From contig NZ_JAAFZB010000095.1 in assembly GCF_010692725.1 (NCBI RefSeq), positions 124,001 through 188,000 of the forward strand: a DNA stretch of 64,000 nt, written 5' to 3'. Of the stretch, positions 16,800 to 25,043 are shown piece by piece. How positions within the stretch are numbered: the first letter of the stretch is position 1; every line of letters starts with the position of its first letter. The notes below the pieces were generated by a model. It was not told the origin of the DNA. It did no database searches and saw only the letters and a program-made list of their open reading frames with translations. Source of the stretch: Flavihumibacter soli (GTDB lineage Bacteria; Bacteroidota; Bacteroidia; Sphingobacteriales; Sphingobacteriaceae). The translations under genes were made by a program, and so were the position numbers.

Positions 16800-18101
16800 T
16801 TAAAGGCGTGCATCGACCGAGTTCAGAGGTAACAAAGACTTAATATCATAAATAACCGAATGATCTTTGCATAAGCTGGATATATCTATATCTCTAAACT
16901 CATCATGTGCTACCGCAAGTAATACCGCATCATATTTATGATCTTTAGCTTCGCCGTTCATGCATACTACGCCATACTCATGATCTACTTGTTTTGGATC
17001 TGCCCATGGGTCATGTATAGTTACTTTGATTTTATAGGTCTCGAGCCGTCTAACAATATCAATAACCTTGGTGTTTCGCACATCAGGACAGTTCTCTTTG
17101 AAGGTGAATCCCAGCACTAAAACTTCACTTCCCGCAACCGGAATGGTCTTCCAAAGCATATTTTTAACTAGTTCATCAGCCACATAATTACCCATGCCAT
17201 CATTAACCCGCCGGCCCGCTAGGATTATTTCAGGATGATAGCCCGCCTCCTGCGCTTTCTGAGCAAGATAATAAGGGTCAACTCCGATACAATGTCCTCC
17301 TACGAGGCCCGGCTGAAATTTCAAAAAGTTCCATTTTGTTCCCGCTGCTTCCAGAACAGCATGTGTGTCTATATCTAAAAGATTGAAGATTTTTGCCAGC
17401 TCGTTCACGAAAGCTATATTGATATCCCGTTGAGCATTCTCAATTACTTTAGCCGCCTCTGCGACCTTAATGCAACTTGCTTTGTGAGTTCCTGCTTCGA
17501 TGACAGACCGGTATAACCGATCAACCCGCTCAGCGGTTTCAGGCGTTGACCCTGAAGTAATTTTTAAAATTTTGGAAACAGTATGCAGTTTATCGCCCGG
17601 ATTAATCCGCTCAGGAGAGTAGCCTGCAAAAAAATCTTCATTAAATCGAAGTCCTGAATGCTCTTCCAAAACTGGAACACATTCATCTTCGGTTACCCCC
17701 GGATATACAGTAGATTCATAAACGACGGTATCACCTTTTTTTAGAACCTTGCCAACTGTTGCACTCGCTTTATATAGTGGGGTTAAATCAGGTCTATTAT
17801 TTTTGTCTACCGGGGTAGGGACTGTTATTATGTAAAAGTTACACTTTTTTAGTTCAGAAACTTCATTGGTACATAGCAACCCGGTTTCCTGGTCACTCTT
17901 ATTGCTTAAAACGGCCTTAAGAGATTCCGAATCGACTTCCAAAGTTCGGTCAATTCCATTGTTCAGTTCTTCAATTCGGGTAGCGTGAATATCGAATCCT
18001 ATAACTTTATATTTTTTAGCAAATTCTACTGCTAATGGAAGACCGACATAACCCAATCCAATAACGGCAATAGTAGTGTCAGGCAAAAAATCATTATTCA
18101 T
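16800..18101 (-). CDS. UDP-N-acetylhexosamine 6-dehydrogenase (TviB/WbpO-like)
   Basis: The product has 433 residues of the UDP-sugar dehydrogenase family. The N-terminal Rossmann motif is Gly-Leu-Gly-Tyr-Val-Gly, followed by Gly-Phe-Asp-Ile and then Arg-Ile-Glu-Glu-Leu. The catalytic block [11 protein letters not shown] has its Cys at 271, and the C-terminal part has [14 protein letters not shown]. The Pro-Thr-Pro-Val-Asp block and overall pattern fit TviB/WbpO better than UDP-glucose dehydrogenase. It makes a UDP-N-acetylhexosaminuronic acid with two NAD turnovers. Next to the TviC-like epimerase, it implies an acidic polymer containing an N-acetylhexosaminuronate. All catalytic residues I can check are present. 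Confidence 0.9.
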   Translation of the reverse strand: MNNDFLPDTTIAVIGLGYVGLPLAVEFAKKYKVIGFDIHATRIEELNNGIDRTLEVDSESLKAVLSNKSDQETGLLCTNEVSELKKCNFYIITVPTPVDKNNRPDLTPLYKASATVGKVLKKGDTVVYESTVYPGVTEDECVPVLEEHSGLRFNEDFFAGYSPERINPGDKLHTVSKILKITSGSTPETAERVDRLYRSVIEAGTHKASCIKVAEAAKVIENAQRDINIAFVNELAKIFNLLDIDTHAVLEAAGTKWNFLKFQPGLVGGHCIGVDPYYLAQKAQEAGYHPEIILAGRRVNDGMGNYVADELVKNMLWKTIPVAGSEVLVLGFTFKENCPDVRNTKVIDIVRRLETYKIKVTIHDPWADPKQVDHEYGVVCMNGEAKDHKYDAVLLAVAHDEFRDIDISSLCKDHSVIYDIKSLLPLNSVDARL

Positions 18102-18157
18102 ATTTTTTGAAAAGTTTAGTATATAAGTAAATGCGATTAAGTGTTATGGGCTTCCAG

Positions 18158-20476
18158 TTAGGTATACGCTTTTTGTTCCGCGAAGCCATACCCATAACCG
18201 CCATATCCATATCCCTTGAAGCCCTCGGCCTTGGCGTCATTCAAAACAATCATAGGATTATTCAGTTTGTTGTTTTCAAATATGTCCTTGAGAATATTGA
18301 GTTGAACCTTATTTGTATAATTATATCGAACCAGATAAATACTTGCATCTGCATATGGGGCTAAGCTAAATGCATCAGCAACCTGGCCAACCGGAGAGGT
18401 ATCGATTATAATGTAATCAAATCGTTCTTTAAGCTGTTCGAATAATTCTGGAATCCTGGGACTCATCAGCAACTCTGCCGGATTATCCGGAATATCTCCG
18501 CATCCGATAACGAAAAGATTAGCTTGCGTTGGGGACTGAAGAATTATCTCATCTAAAGAACTCTCGTCATTTAAAAAGTCAACAAGTCCTTTCGATGCCT
18601 GGATATTAAGATTTCTTAACAAATCAGGTTTCCGCACATCAAATTCAAGTAAAACAACTTTTTTGTCAACTAATGACAGGGTAGCACCAAGGTTAATACT
18701 GAAAAAGGTCTTGCCTTCACCCTTCATACTTGAAGTAATCAACATGACCTTATTTCCGCTTTCCTCCGTCATGTAATTGAGATTGGTCCTGATGTATCTA
18801 AAAAGTTCCGAGATAGTAGTTCTGCTTGATTTATTTATAACTAAAGCATCCTTATTTTCTTTGTGACTAAGCTCGCCCAGGATCATCGCACCACTAATCT
18901 TTTCTATTTCACTGACATCCTGAACCTTCGTATTAAAAAGATCTTTAATAAAAATACCGCCGGCAGGCAATGAGAGGCCCAATAAGAATGCACATAAATA
19001 AATAAAGGAGATTTTTGGGCTGACAGGATTGGAATCGAAATTGGGAGCATCAACAACTCTTGATGTCGGCGTAGTTGCAGACAACGACAAAGTAGTTTCT
19101 TCACGCTTTTGTAGTAAGTACTGATATAAGCCCTCCTTAACTCCTTGCTCACGACCGCGCTCAGCTAAGCCTCTCTCAATCGTTGGGGCAGTCCTTATTT
19201 GAGATTCAAATTTTGAAGAATTTGCCTGAAGATTATTTCTGGTAATATCCAGGCCGCGCTTAACGTTACGGAGATTTTCGCTTATATTTTCTTTAAGGCT
19301 GGCGAGCTGTTCATTAATGTTAACGACCAAAGGGTTTCCTGGTTCAGCTGTTCTTAAAAGGCGTTGTCTGTCGAGCTGGAGCTCATTGTACCTCTTTGTT
19401 AAGCCAGCCAATGTTGGATCCTCCAAGCCCAAAGTGCTTGGAACCAATTCGTACTGACCCGGAGGCCTATTTATATATCTCTCCATTGATGCGACAACAT
19501 TGCGTTGAATATCCACCTCGCTTAGCTGCCTGTTATACTCGCCTGCGTTTGCTAGACTTTGTTCCGCATCAGAAGAAACGTTTGTTACCCTATTGGCTTG
19601 CTTAAAATCCTCTACTTCCTTACCAGTGGTCGACAAATCGGAACCCAGGTACATGAGCCGGTTATCGATAAATTTAATAGTATTTAGGGCCAGTTGATTT
19701 TTATGATCAATATTTTCCCGATTATAGGTTTCAATCAGTTTATTCAAAATATCGATCGATCTTTCAGGAATTACATCTACCAGAGTTAAGACGATAGTAT
19801 TCGATTCTTGTGATATAGGTGCTGCCCCTAACAAAGTGCCACTATAGCGCTCAGCTAATTTTTTAACGTTATTAAAATTTACAAATATTGGACCCGAACG
19901 CTTGCTGAAGGAGGGACCTTTCAATACTTTGATGGCAAAGTCACCGGTCCTGACTTTTTGGCCAAACTTATAGGTACCAGCATGAGTCTCACTACTAAGT
20001 TTGTAACTTCCTTCATCAAGAATTTCCAGGGTTAGCGTTTGGCTGTATACTCCTTGAGTCAACTTCTCTACAACAACTACAACAGGCAGGTCTTCGCCAT
20101 AAAGTTCTTCCGTCTTAAATGTGCCGTCAACGTAATAACTAACATTTATCGGAAGCTGTGAAAGGACTTTTTCCCATAAACTCCTTGACCGAAGTGCTGC
20201 AATTTCATTATCTACAGTCACAACCTGCTTAAACATATCAAGATCACTAAATGCGGTTGCCTGCATTGCTCCTTCACCTTTCTTGTCCTCCTGAATAATA
20301 AGAGTACTCTTGACATTATATGCGGGAGTTTTAGTTTGTAAATAAAGCCAGGCCAAGCCGAGAAAAATCACAACACTCGCAATGAAGATGTACCAATACC
20401 TCAAGTAGTTAAAAATCACTTGCATTATATCACCTTTAACAGGCTGACTTTGAAGAGATGAATTGTTGTAAGTCAT
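18158..20476 (-). CDS. wzc: Wzc-like polysaccharide co-polymerase / BY-type tyrosine autokinase
   Basis: The product has 772 residues. It has an N-terminal Wzz domain with a membrane helix at about 28-46, a long periplasmic coiled-coil region (about 250-470), a Pro-rich second helix near 500 (Phe-Asp-Ser-Asn-Pro-Val-Ser-Pro-Lys), and a cytoplasmic kinase domain. Kinase motifs are Walker A Lys-Gly-Glu-Gly-Lys-Thr (about 583-590), Walker A' Leu-Glu-Phe-Asp-Val-Arg-Lys-Pro, and Walker B Ile-Ile-Ile-Asp-Thr-Ser-Pro. The C-terminal tail is a short Gly/Tyr repeat with five Tyr in about 18 residues, the likely autophosphorylation cluster. Known Wzc proteins set chain length and cycle phosphorylation with a Wzb phosphatase; no phosphatase gene is in the window. 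It follows wza by 36 bases. Confidence 0.92.
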   Translation of the reverse strand: MTYNNSSLQSQPVKGDIMQVIFNYLRYWYIFIASVVIFLGLAWLYLQTKTPAYNVKSTLIIQEDKKGEGAMQATAFSDLDMFKQVVTVDNEIAALRSRSLWEKVLSQLPINVSYYVDGTFKTEELYGEDLPVVVVVEKLTQGVYSQTLTLEILDEGSYKLSSETHAGTYKFGQKVRTGDFAIKVLKGPSFSKRSGPIFVNFNNVKKLAERYSGTLLGAAPISQESNTIVLTLVDVIPERSIDILNKLIETYNRENIDHKNQLALNTIKFIDNRLMYLGSDLSTTGKEVEDFKQANRVTNVSSDAEQSLANAGEYNRQLSEVDIQRNVVASMERYINRPPGQYELVPSTLGLEDPTLAGLTKRYNELQLDRQRLLRTAEPGNPLVVNINEQLASLKENISENLRNVKRGLDITRNNLQANSSKFESQIRTAPTIERGLAERGREQGVKEGLYQYLLQKREETTLSLSATTPTSRVVDAPNFDSNPVSPKISFIYLCAFLLGLSLPAGGIFIKDLFNTKVQDVSEIEKISGAMILGELSHKENKDALVINKSSRTTISELFRYIRTNLNYMTEESGNKVMLITSSMKGEGKTFFSINLGATLSLVDKKVVLLEFDVRKPDLLRNLNIQASKGLVDFLNDESSLDEIILQSPTQANLFVIGCGDIPDNPAELLMSPRIPELFEQLKERFDYIIIDTSPVGQVADAFSLAPYADASIYLVRYNYTNKVQLNILKDIFENNKLNNPMIVLNDAKAEGFKGYGYGGYGYGFAEQKAYT

Positions 20477-20512
20477 TATATGAGAGAGGTTTATTTAACC
20501 GATTAAAGTTAA

Positions 20513-21247
20513 TTAATAATAAGCATTAACAAATATTGATGTAATTGTTAGCACAGTCGCGATGATCACCGGAATCCATCTGTTACCTGGACTAATACTA
20601 GCGGCTTTCGCGCGGTCAGGCTCTACATAAACAATATCATTTTGCTTTAGATTAAAATAAGGTGAATTCAGAACATTCCTGTTATTCATATTAATGCGTC
20701 CCATTGTCCGTTCATTTCCGTTTTGCCGTATTACCAGAACATTTTCACGCTTACCAAAAGCAGTCATATCTCCCGCCAGTCCTAAGGCCTCAAGCACATT
20801 GATCTTATCATTGGTTATCGAAAAGCTGTTTGGCCTTGTAACCTCTCCTATAACGGTAATTTTAAAGTTCAGATATTGCACCGCGACATTCGGACCTTTT
20901 GCGTATTTTTCAACTTCCCGGGCAATCTTCACCTGAGCCTCATCAAGTGTCAAACCTTCGAGTTTGACAGAGCCTAAAACAGGGAAATGAATATTTCCTG
21001 ACTTATCTACTTTATAACCCGTTTCCGCAACCAGTGGATTGAACAATGCATTTGACTCCAGGCTTAGGGTATTAACCGAAATCTTTAGAATGTCATCAGG
21101 CTGAATCTTTACTTCCATCGACGCTGGAAGAACAATAGCGCCTTTAGAATTTTGATTGCCTTCACTGAAATAAACAAGATTTCGCTGGGGCGCACATGCG
21201 GCAAATAAAAACAAGCAGGAAATTAATATGATAAGGCTCTGTTTCAT
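20513..21247 (-). CDS. wza: Polysaccharide export outer-membrane lipoprotein (Wza-like)
   Basis: The product has 244 residues. A lipoprotein signal ends Leu-Phe-Ala-Ala-Cys at position 18. A Poly_export domain follows, with Ile-Gln-Pro-Asp-Asp-Ile-Leu-Lys-Ile-Ser at about 50, then an SLBB-type segment (Ile-Thr-Val-Ile-Gly-Glu-Val-Thr-Arg-Pro). A single hydrophobic helix lies at the very C-terminus. It is shorter than E. coli Wza (about 380 residues), which is usual for Bacteroidota. It forms or gates the outer-membrane exit pore together with Wzc. It is the first gene of the exopolysaccharide operon; the 129 bases upstream should hold the promoter, but I found no clear -7 box there. Confidence 0.9.
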   Translation of the reverse strand: MKQSLIILISCLFLFAACAPQRNLVYFSEGNQNSKGAIVLPASMEVKIQPDDILKISVNTLSLESNALFNPLVAETGYKVDKSGNIHFPVLGSVKLEGLTLDEAQVKIAREVEKYAKGPNVAVQYLNFKITVIGEVTRPNSFSITNDKINVLEALGLAGDMTAFGKRENVLVIRQNGNERTMGRINMNNRNVLNSPYFNLKQNDIVYVEPDRAKAASISPGNRWIPVIIATVLTITSIFVNAYY

Positions 21248-21376
21248 AATTGGACTTTATTTATTGTTTATTAATCTGGTTGCAGCTGAAAGTTACTTGG
21301 TTAATATACTAATTGGCGACTGGAAATATGAGCTTAAGATATTTATTTCCAAACAAGCAACCAGGCTTACACGGCA

Positions 21377-22126
21377 TCATCCTTTAACATAATATATGCC
21401 AAACCCGATTAACTCTTTTATATAAATTCCCCATTTACTCAAAATTTCCACCTGGGGAATAAATTCATCTACCGAAACCTTCTTCCTTCCGGCGATATAA
21501 GTTGAAGAATAAGGGATCACCTGTACACCGGCGCGCCTGAATGTGTACAATGCTCTACGCATATGAAATGCAGAGGTAACTAAAAGATATGGCGGGGCCA
21601 ACCCTCTCCTTTTTAACTCCTGGGTAACAAAAAGTGCATTTTCGAGCGTATTCCTGGACTCGCTCTCGATTAGTATACTGCTGTCAGGAACCTGCATTAA
21701 CTTCAGCTCTTCTTTTACCCATACGCTTTCCCGAAACTTCCCGGGAATAATGTCACTATTTCCTCCGGTGATCAACAAATGCGACACCTTCCCGGTCATC
21801 TTCAATTTAAGCCCCTGGATAAACCTGTCGGCATGAGCGTTGAAATAACCCCGCCCATCACCGTCCGACGAGGAAAATCCTCCGAGCACAATCGTGCAGC
21901 TATAAACCTTTTGACTGTTAATATTCCCTGTGTCAACGTCCCAGAGCCGCGAAAATCTATTTAGTAAAAAAGGGTTACTGAAAAGTATAAGTAAAATGAG
22001 GGTATACAGTAAGGCCCGGTTACGAACCCGGTAACTTCTGGAAAATATGCCTAAACAAAGGCCAGCCAGGAGCCAGAGCATTGGATTAAGCAAATGGATT
22101 AGAAGCTTAGAAAGAACAAAGAACAT
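21377..22126 (-). CDS. YdcF/ElyC-like DUF218 membrane protein
   Basis: The product has 249 residues. Two N-terminal hydrophobic helices (about 5-22 and 37-52) precede a DUF218 domain, with Val-Leu-Gly-Gly, Leu-Ile-Thr-Gly-Gly-Asn-Ser, Glu-Ser-Arg-Asn-Thr-Leu-Glu-Asn-Ala and Thr-Ser-Ala-Phe-His-Met-Arg-Arg-Ala. This arrangement matches ElyC/YdcF proteins, which in enterobacteria affect envelope polysaccharide or undecaprenyl-phosphate metabolism; the molecular activity is unclear. It is the last gene of the signalling operon, 25 bases after the HD-YitT gene, and faces the exopolysaccharide locus in the same direction. Confidence 0.8.
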   Translation of the reverse strand: MFFVLSKLLIHLLNPMLWLLAGLCLGIFSRSYRVRNRALLYTLILLILFSNPFLLNRFSRLWDVDTGNINSQKVYSCTIVLGGFSSSDGDGRGYFNAHADRFIQGLKLKMTGKVSHLLITGGNSDIIPGKFRESVWVKEELKLMQVPDSSILIESESRNTLENALFVTQELKRRGLAPPYLLVTSAFHMRRALYTFRRAGVQVIPYSSTYIAGRKKVSVDEFIPQVEILSKWGIYIKELIGFGIYYVKG

Positions 22127-22151
22127 AATTCAGAATCGTATCCTGTTTAGT

Positions 22152-23609
22152 CTAATGAGTTGAACGTCTTCTTAAGATTCCACCACTGGCTTCCTTTATC
22201 GTACTGGCAAATACAAAAGCCTTGGAGTCAGTTTCCGCTACCAGGTTCTTTAATTTCCTCATCTCAAGTCTGGTTACAACAGTAAAAATAATATCGCACT
22301 CACTGCTTTGATGAAAGTTACCTGGCAAAAACCCTCTTTCGCCTTTGTAGATTGTTATGCCCCGTCCTAATTGATTTACAAGGCGTTCCTTCATAATATC
22401 ACTTTGGCCCGATATAATCGTAACACCTGTGTAAGCTTCAACACCTTCGACTACATAGTCTACGGTTTTAGAAGCCGTAAAATAAGTTAAGATCGAATAC
22501 AGCGCAGTTTCCACGCCAAATTGAAAGGCGGCACTTAAAAAGATCAGCACATTGATAGCAAGAATAATTTCCGTGATAGTGAAGCTTGTTTTCTTAATGG
22601 TGAATAATGCTAAAATTTCAACTCCGTCCAATGCGCATCCCGCTCTCATCGTTAAACCAATGCCAATACCTAGAAAAAACCCTCCAAATATTGATATTAG
22701 TAGTTTATCCGAAGTAATGATCGGATAAGGGAAGTACAACAAACAAATACCTAATAACAAAACACAGATAAAAGTCTTGACTGCAAATTTGAAGTTGATG
22801 GCGAAGTAACTTGCCAGAATAAAAGGAATGTTGGCAAGAACTATGATGTATCCAAGATTGAAATGATATTGCTCATGAAGAAGCAGTGAAATTCCGGTTA
22901 TACCGCCATCAAAAAAATGATTTGGTACCAGAAAGCCCTTTAGCGCAAAGCCAGCGATAACCACACCAGTTATGATGAGAAGAAAATCCTGAATAACAAA
23001 TCCTGCATCAGCCTGGCCGACGTGGACCGAATTATAATTCCTGAGAAGAATTTTCAGATTATGCGCTTTTTTTTGCGCAAATCGCCTGTTTGCCGCTTGT
23101 GTAAAATAACTATGGGATTTCAAAAACTGAATCTGTTTCTGTTCCCACATTTCGATAACAGGTACATCCTGCAGTGATTTTAATTCCTTATAAAGATTAC
23201 CTGAAATCGTGGTATATGAATCCGTACCCAGGTACGAAAGGTCAGCATCACAGATAATACGTTCCAGCTTACTATTTGGTTGTTGCGGATTTTTAGTTGC
23301 CTGGATCAAACTGCAGACTGTCTCAATCTGTTGAGGGGAATACTCAAAAGCGGGTAAATACTCCCTCGCGAGATCGCATGAGCGCTCCTCATGGTTTTCG
23401 GCAGCACCGGAAAGAAAGCCGGTGTCATGAAACAAAGCGGCTGTACCAAGGATGGTTTTTTCTTCTTCACTTAGCCCTTCGTCATCGGCCAGCTGCATGA
23501 CCACTTCAGTCACCCTGGCTGTATGCGCATCGTTATGGTAAGTAAGATGCTGCGGAAGCTCATTCTGCAGTTTATGGTGTATAAAGGCTGTTATTTTGGA
23601 ATATTGCAT
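22152..23609 (-). CDS. HD phosphohydrolase fused to YitT/DUF2179 membrane protein
   Basis: The product has 485 residues. Residues 1-190 are an HD-domain phosphohydrolase with its metal ligands visible: Tyr24-His25...His29, His61-Asp62-Thr-Gly, His73-Glu74-Glu75, and Cys-Asp121-Ala-Asp123. Residues about 205-400 are five or so membrane helices of the YitT (DUF161) family, including Phe-Phe-Asp-Gly-Gly-Ile-Thr-Gly. Residues about 405-480 are a DUF2179 domain (Gly-Arg-Gly-Ile-Thr-Ile-Tyr-Lys-Gly; Arg-Leu-Glu-Met-Arg-Lys-Leu). YitT proteins normally stand alone at about 290 residues. There is no sign of a frameshift or lost stop at the join. HD enzymes cleave phosphoesters, often nucleotide signals; the gene follows a nucleotide cyclase by 10 bases, so cyclic-nucleotide hydrolysis is a reasonable but untested idea. 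Confidence 0.85.
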   Translation of the reverse strand: MQYSKITAFIHHKLQNELPQHLTYHNDAHTARVTEVVMQLADDEGLSEEEKTILGTAALFHDTGFLSGAAENHEERSCDLAREYLPAFEYSPQQIETVCSLIQATKNPQQPNSKLERIICDADLSYLGTDSYTTISGNLYKELKSLQDVPVIEMWEQKQIQFLKSHSYFTQAANRRFAQKKAHNLKILLRNYNSVHVGQADAGFVIQDFLLIITGVVIAGFALKGFLVPNHFFDGGITGISLLLHEQYHFNLGYIIVLANIPFILASYFAINFKFAVKTFICVLLLGICLLYFPYPIITSDKLLISIFGGFFLGIGIGLTMRAGCALDGVEILALFTIKKTSFTITEIILAINVLIFLSAAFQFGVETALYSILTYFTASKTVDYVVEGVEAYTGVTIISGQSDIMKERLVNQLGRGITIYKGERGFLPGNFHQSSECDIIFTVVTRLEMRKLKNLVAETDSKAFVFASTIKEASGGILRRRSTH

Positions 23610-23619
23610 ATGACTCCAC

Positions 23620-24657
23620 CTAATTTAAGACTTCATAAAGTATTCCGGGCTCCTTTTTATTCTTCAGCTTAATTTCACCAACCAGATTGCAGGTAAATGA
23701 CTCCTGGATTTTTCGATATGAATCTTCGTTTATAAATATTTGACCTTCCTGTGCGGCAGATTGTAACCTTTGGGCGGTATTTACAACATCTCCAATTACC
23801 GTGTAATCAAGTCGCCTTAAACTGCCCGAGCCTATATTTCCTGATATCACTTCCCCGCTATCCAGACCGATCGAAACTCGTGGTTTGAAATGAAGGTCAT
23901 CTAAATCAGGCAAGTTTTCTATCTGCTTTCTCACTGATAAAGAAGCTTCCACCGCCCTGTCCAGGTGGAAGTCGCCTTTGAAGACAGCCATCACCGCGTC
24001 CCCCATAAACTTGTCTACATATCCTCCGGATTCGATTATGGCTTCCACCATTACATCAAAATACCTGTTCAGAAGTTTTACTACAACATCAGCGGGTTCC
24101 TTTTCCGAGATAGATGTAAAGCCGCAAATATCAACAAACATAACGGTTGCTTCAAGGGTCTCATTTACTAACAGGGAGGTCTCGAACTCCTTTCGGCTCA
24201 TAAAATTCAAAACCGTCTCATCCACATACATCCGTAAAATATTGTTTTCCTTAACGGCTTTTAAGGTCTCTCTGAGCTGAAAGACATGGGAGATTGTCTT
24301 CTCAATGGTCAATTCCAGATCATCAAAGTTTACGGGTTTGCAAACAAAGTCAAAAGCACCGCGATTCATTGCTGTTCTGATATTATCCATATCACCATAA
24401 GCAGAAACCATAACAGCTTTTACCAACGGATTTTCCTCATTTAGCCGGGTAAGTAAAGATAAGCCGTCCAAACCCGGCATGTTGATATCACTCAATACAA
24501 TAGCTATATCAGGATGTTCATGCAGCTTATCGAGTGCCTGATTTCCATCAAGGGCGAATACAAATTCATATTTGTTTTCCCGGATCTGCCGTCTGAATTT
24601 TTGTTTGATTAGTATCTCCAGATCTACCTCATCATCAGCAACTAATATTTTTGGCAT
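23620..24657 (-). CDS. Response regulator with class III adenylate cyclase output domain
   Basis: The product has 345 residues. The receiver domain (1-122) has Asp8-Asp9, phospho-acceptor Asp57 in Ser-Asp-Ile-Asn-Met-Pro-Gly, and Cys-Lys-Pro. A short helical linker follows. The class III cyclase domain (about 165-345) has Val-Asp-Ile-Cys-Gly-Phe-Thr with the first metal Asp, Asp-Lys-Phe-Met-Gly-Asp with the second metal Asp and the base-selecting Lys, and Asp-Tyr-Thr-Val-Ile-Gly-Asp-Val-Val-Asn-Thr-Ala-Gln-Arg with the second base-selecting Asp plus transition-state Asn and Arg. Lys and Asp at the base-reading positions indicate ATP, hence cAMP. All catalytic residues are present. It lies 2 bases after a stand-alone receiver and 10 bases before the HD-YitT gene. 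Confidence 0.9.
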   Translation of the reverse strand: MPKILVADDEVDLEILIKQKFRRQIRENKYEFVFALDGNQALDKLHEHPDIAIVLSDINMPGLDGLSLLTRLNEENPLVKAVMVSAYGDMDNIRTAMNRGAFDFVCKPVNFDDLELTIEKTISHVFQLRETLKAVKENNILRMYVDETVLNFMSRKEFETSLLVNETLEATVMFVDICGFTSISEKEPADVVVKLLNRYFDVMVEAIIESGGYVDKFMGDAVMAVFKGDFHLDRAVEASLSVRKQIENLPDLDDLHFKPRVSIGLDSGEVISGNIGSGSLRRLDYTVIGDVVNTAQRLQSAAQEGQIFINEDSYRKIQESFTCNLVGEIKLKNKKEPGILYEVLN

Positions 24658-24659
24658 AC

Positions 24660-25043
24660 TCAGCTCAGTTTAAGTTTTTGTTTAAGCAGCAGAAAGTCAA
24701 TCGGCTTTGTGAGAAAATCATCGGCACCCAGATTGATGGCATTGGTATAGTTCTCCGCATCTCCATAGGCCGTTATCATCATAACAATCGGCGGCGGGGT
24801 GCGAAACCTTTGCTTGATGCGTTGCAGCAATTCCAGGCCGCTCATACCTGGCATATTAATATCTGATAATATCAATACAGCCTCATGGTCATTTGCCTCC
24901 ATATAAGAAAGTGCATCTTCGCCTGATGATGCGAATGCAAATTCGACCATTCCATTCTTAATCTCCTTTCTAAATCGCTGCTCAAAAAGAGATTGCATGT
25001 CCTTTTCATCATCAACAGCAAGAATTTTCATCGTTGTTCCCAT
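24660..25043 (-). CDS. Single-domain response regulator
   Basis: The product has 127 residues and is a receiver domain only. Acidic pair Asp-Asp-Glu follows Lys-Ile-Leu-Ala-Val, the phospho-acceptor Asp lies in Leu-Ser-Asp-Ile-Asn-Met-Pro-Gly, and the late Thr and Lys lie in Thr-Ala-Tyr-Gly-Asp and Thr-Lys-Pro. No output domain follows, so it works as a phospho-relay or by protein contact. It shares one base with the kinase stop codon (TAATG overlap), and its stop is 2 bases before the cyclase-regulator start, so the three are translated as a unit. A start four codons later (Met-Lys-Ile) is also possible. Confidence 0.9.
   Translation of the reverse strand: MGTTMKILAVDDEKDMQSLFEQRFRKEIKNGMVEFAFASSGEDALSYMEANDHEAVLILSDINMPGMSGLELLQRIKQRFRTPPPIVMMITAYGDAENYTNAINLGADDFLTKPIDFLLLKQKLKLS

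Noticed and set aside
22152-24657. Cyclase plus membrane protein as a Pycsar/CBASS-type anti-phage system
   Set aside because: The cyclase carries a receiver domain and follows a histidine kinase. The membrane partner has an HD phosphohydrolase and DUF2179 and no known Pycsar effector domain, so two-component cAMP signalling fits better.
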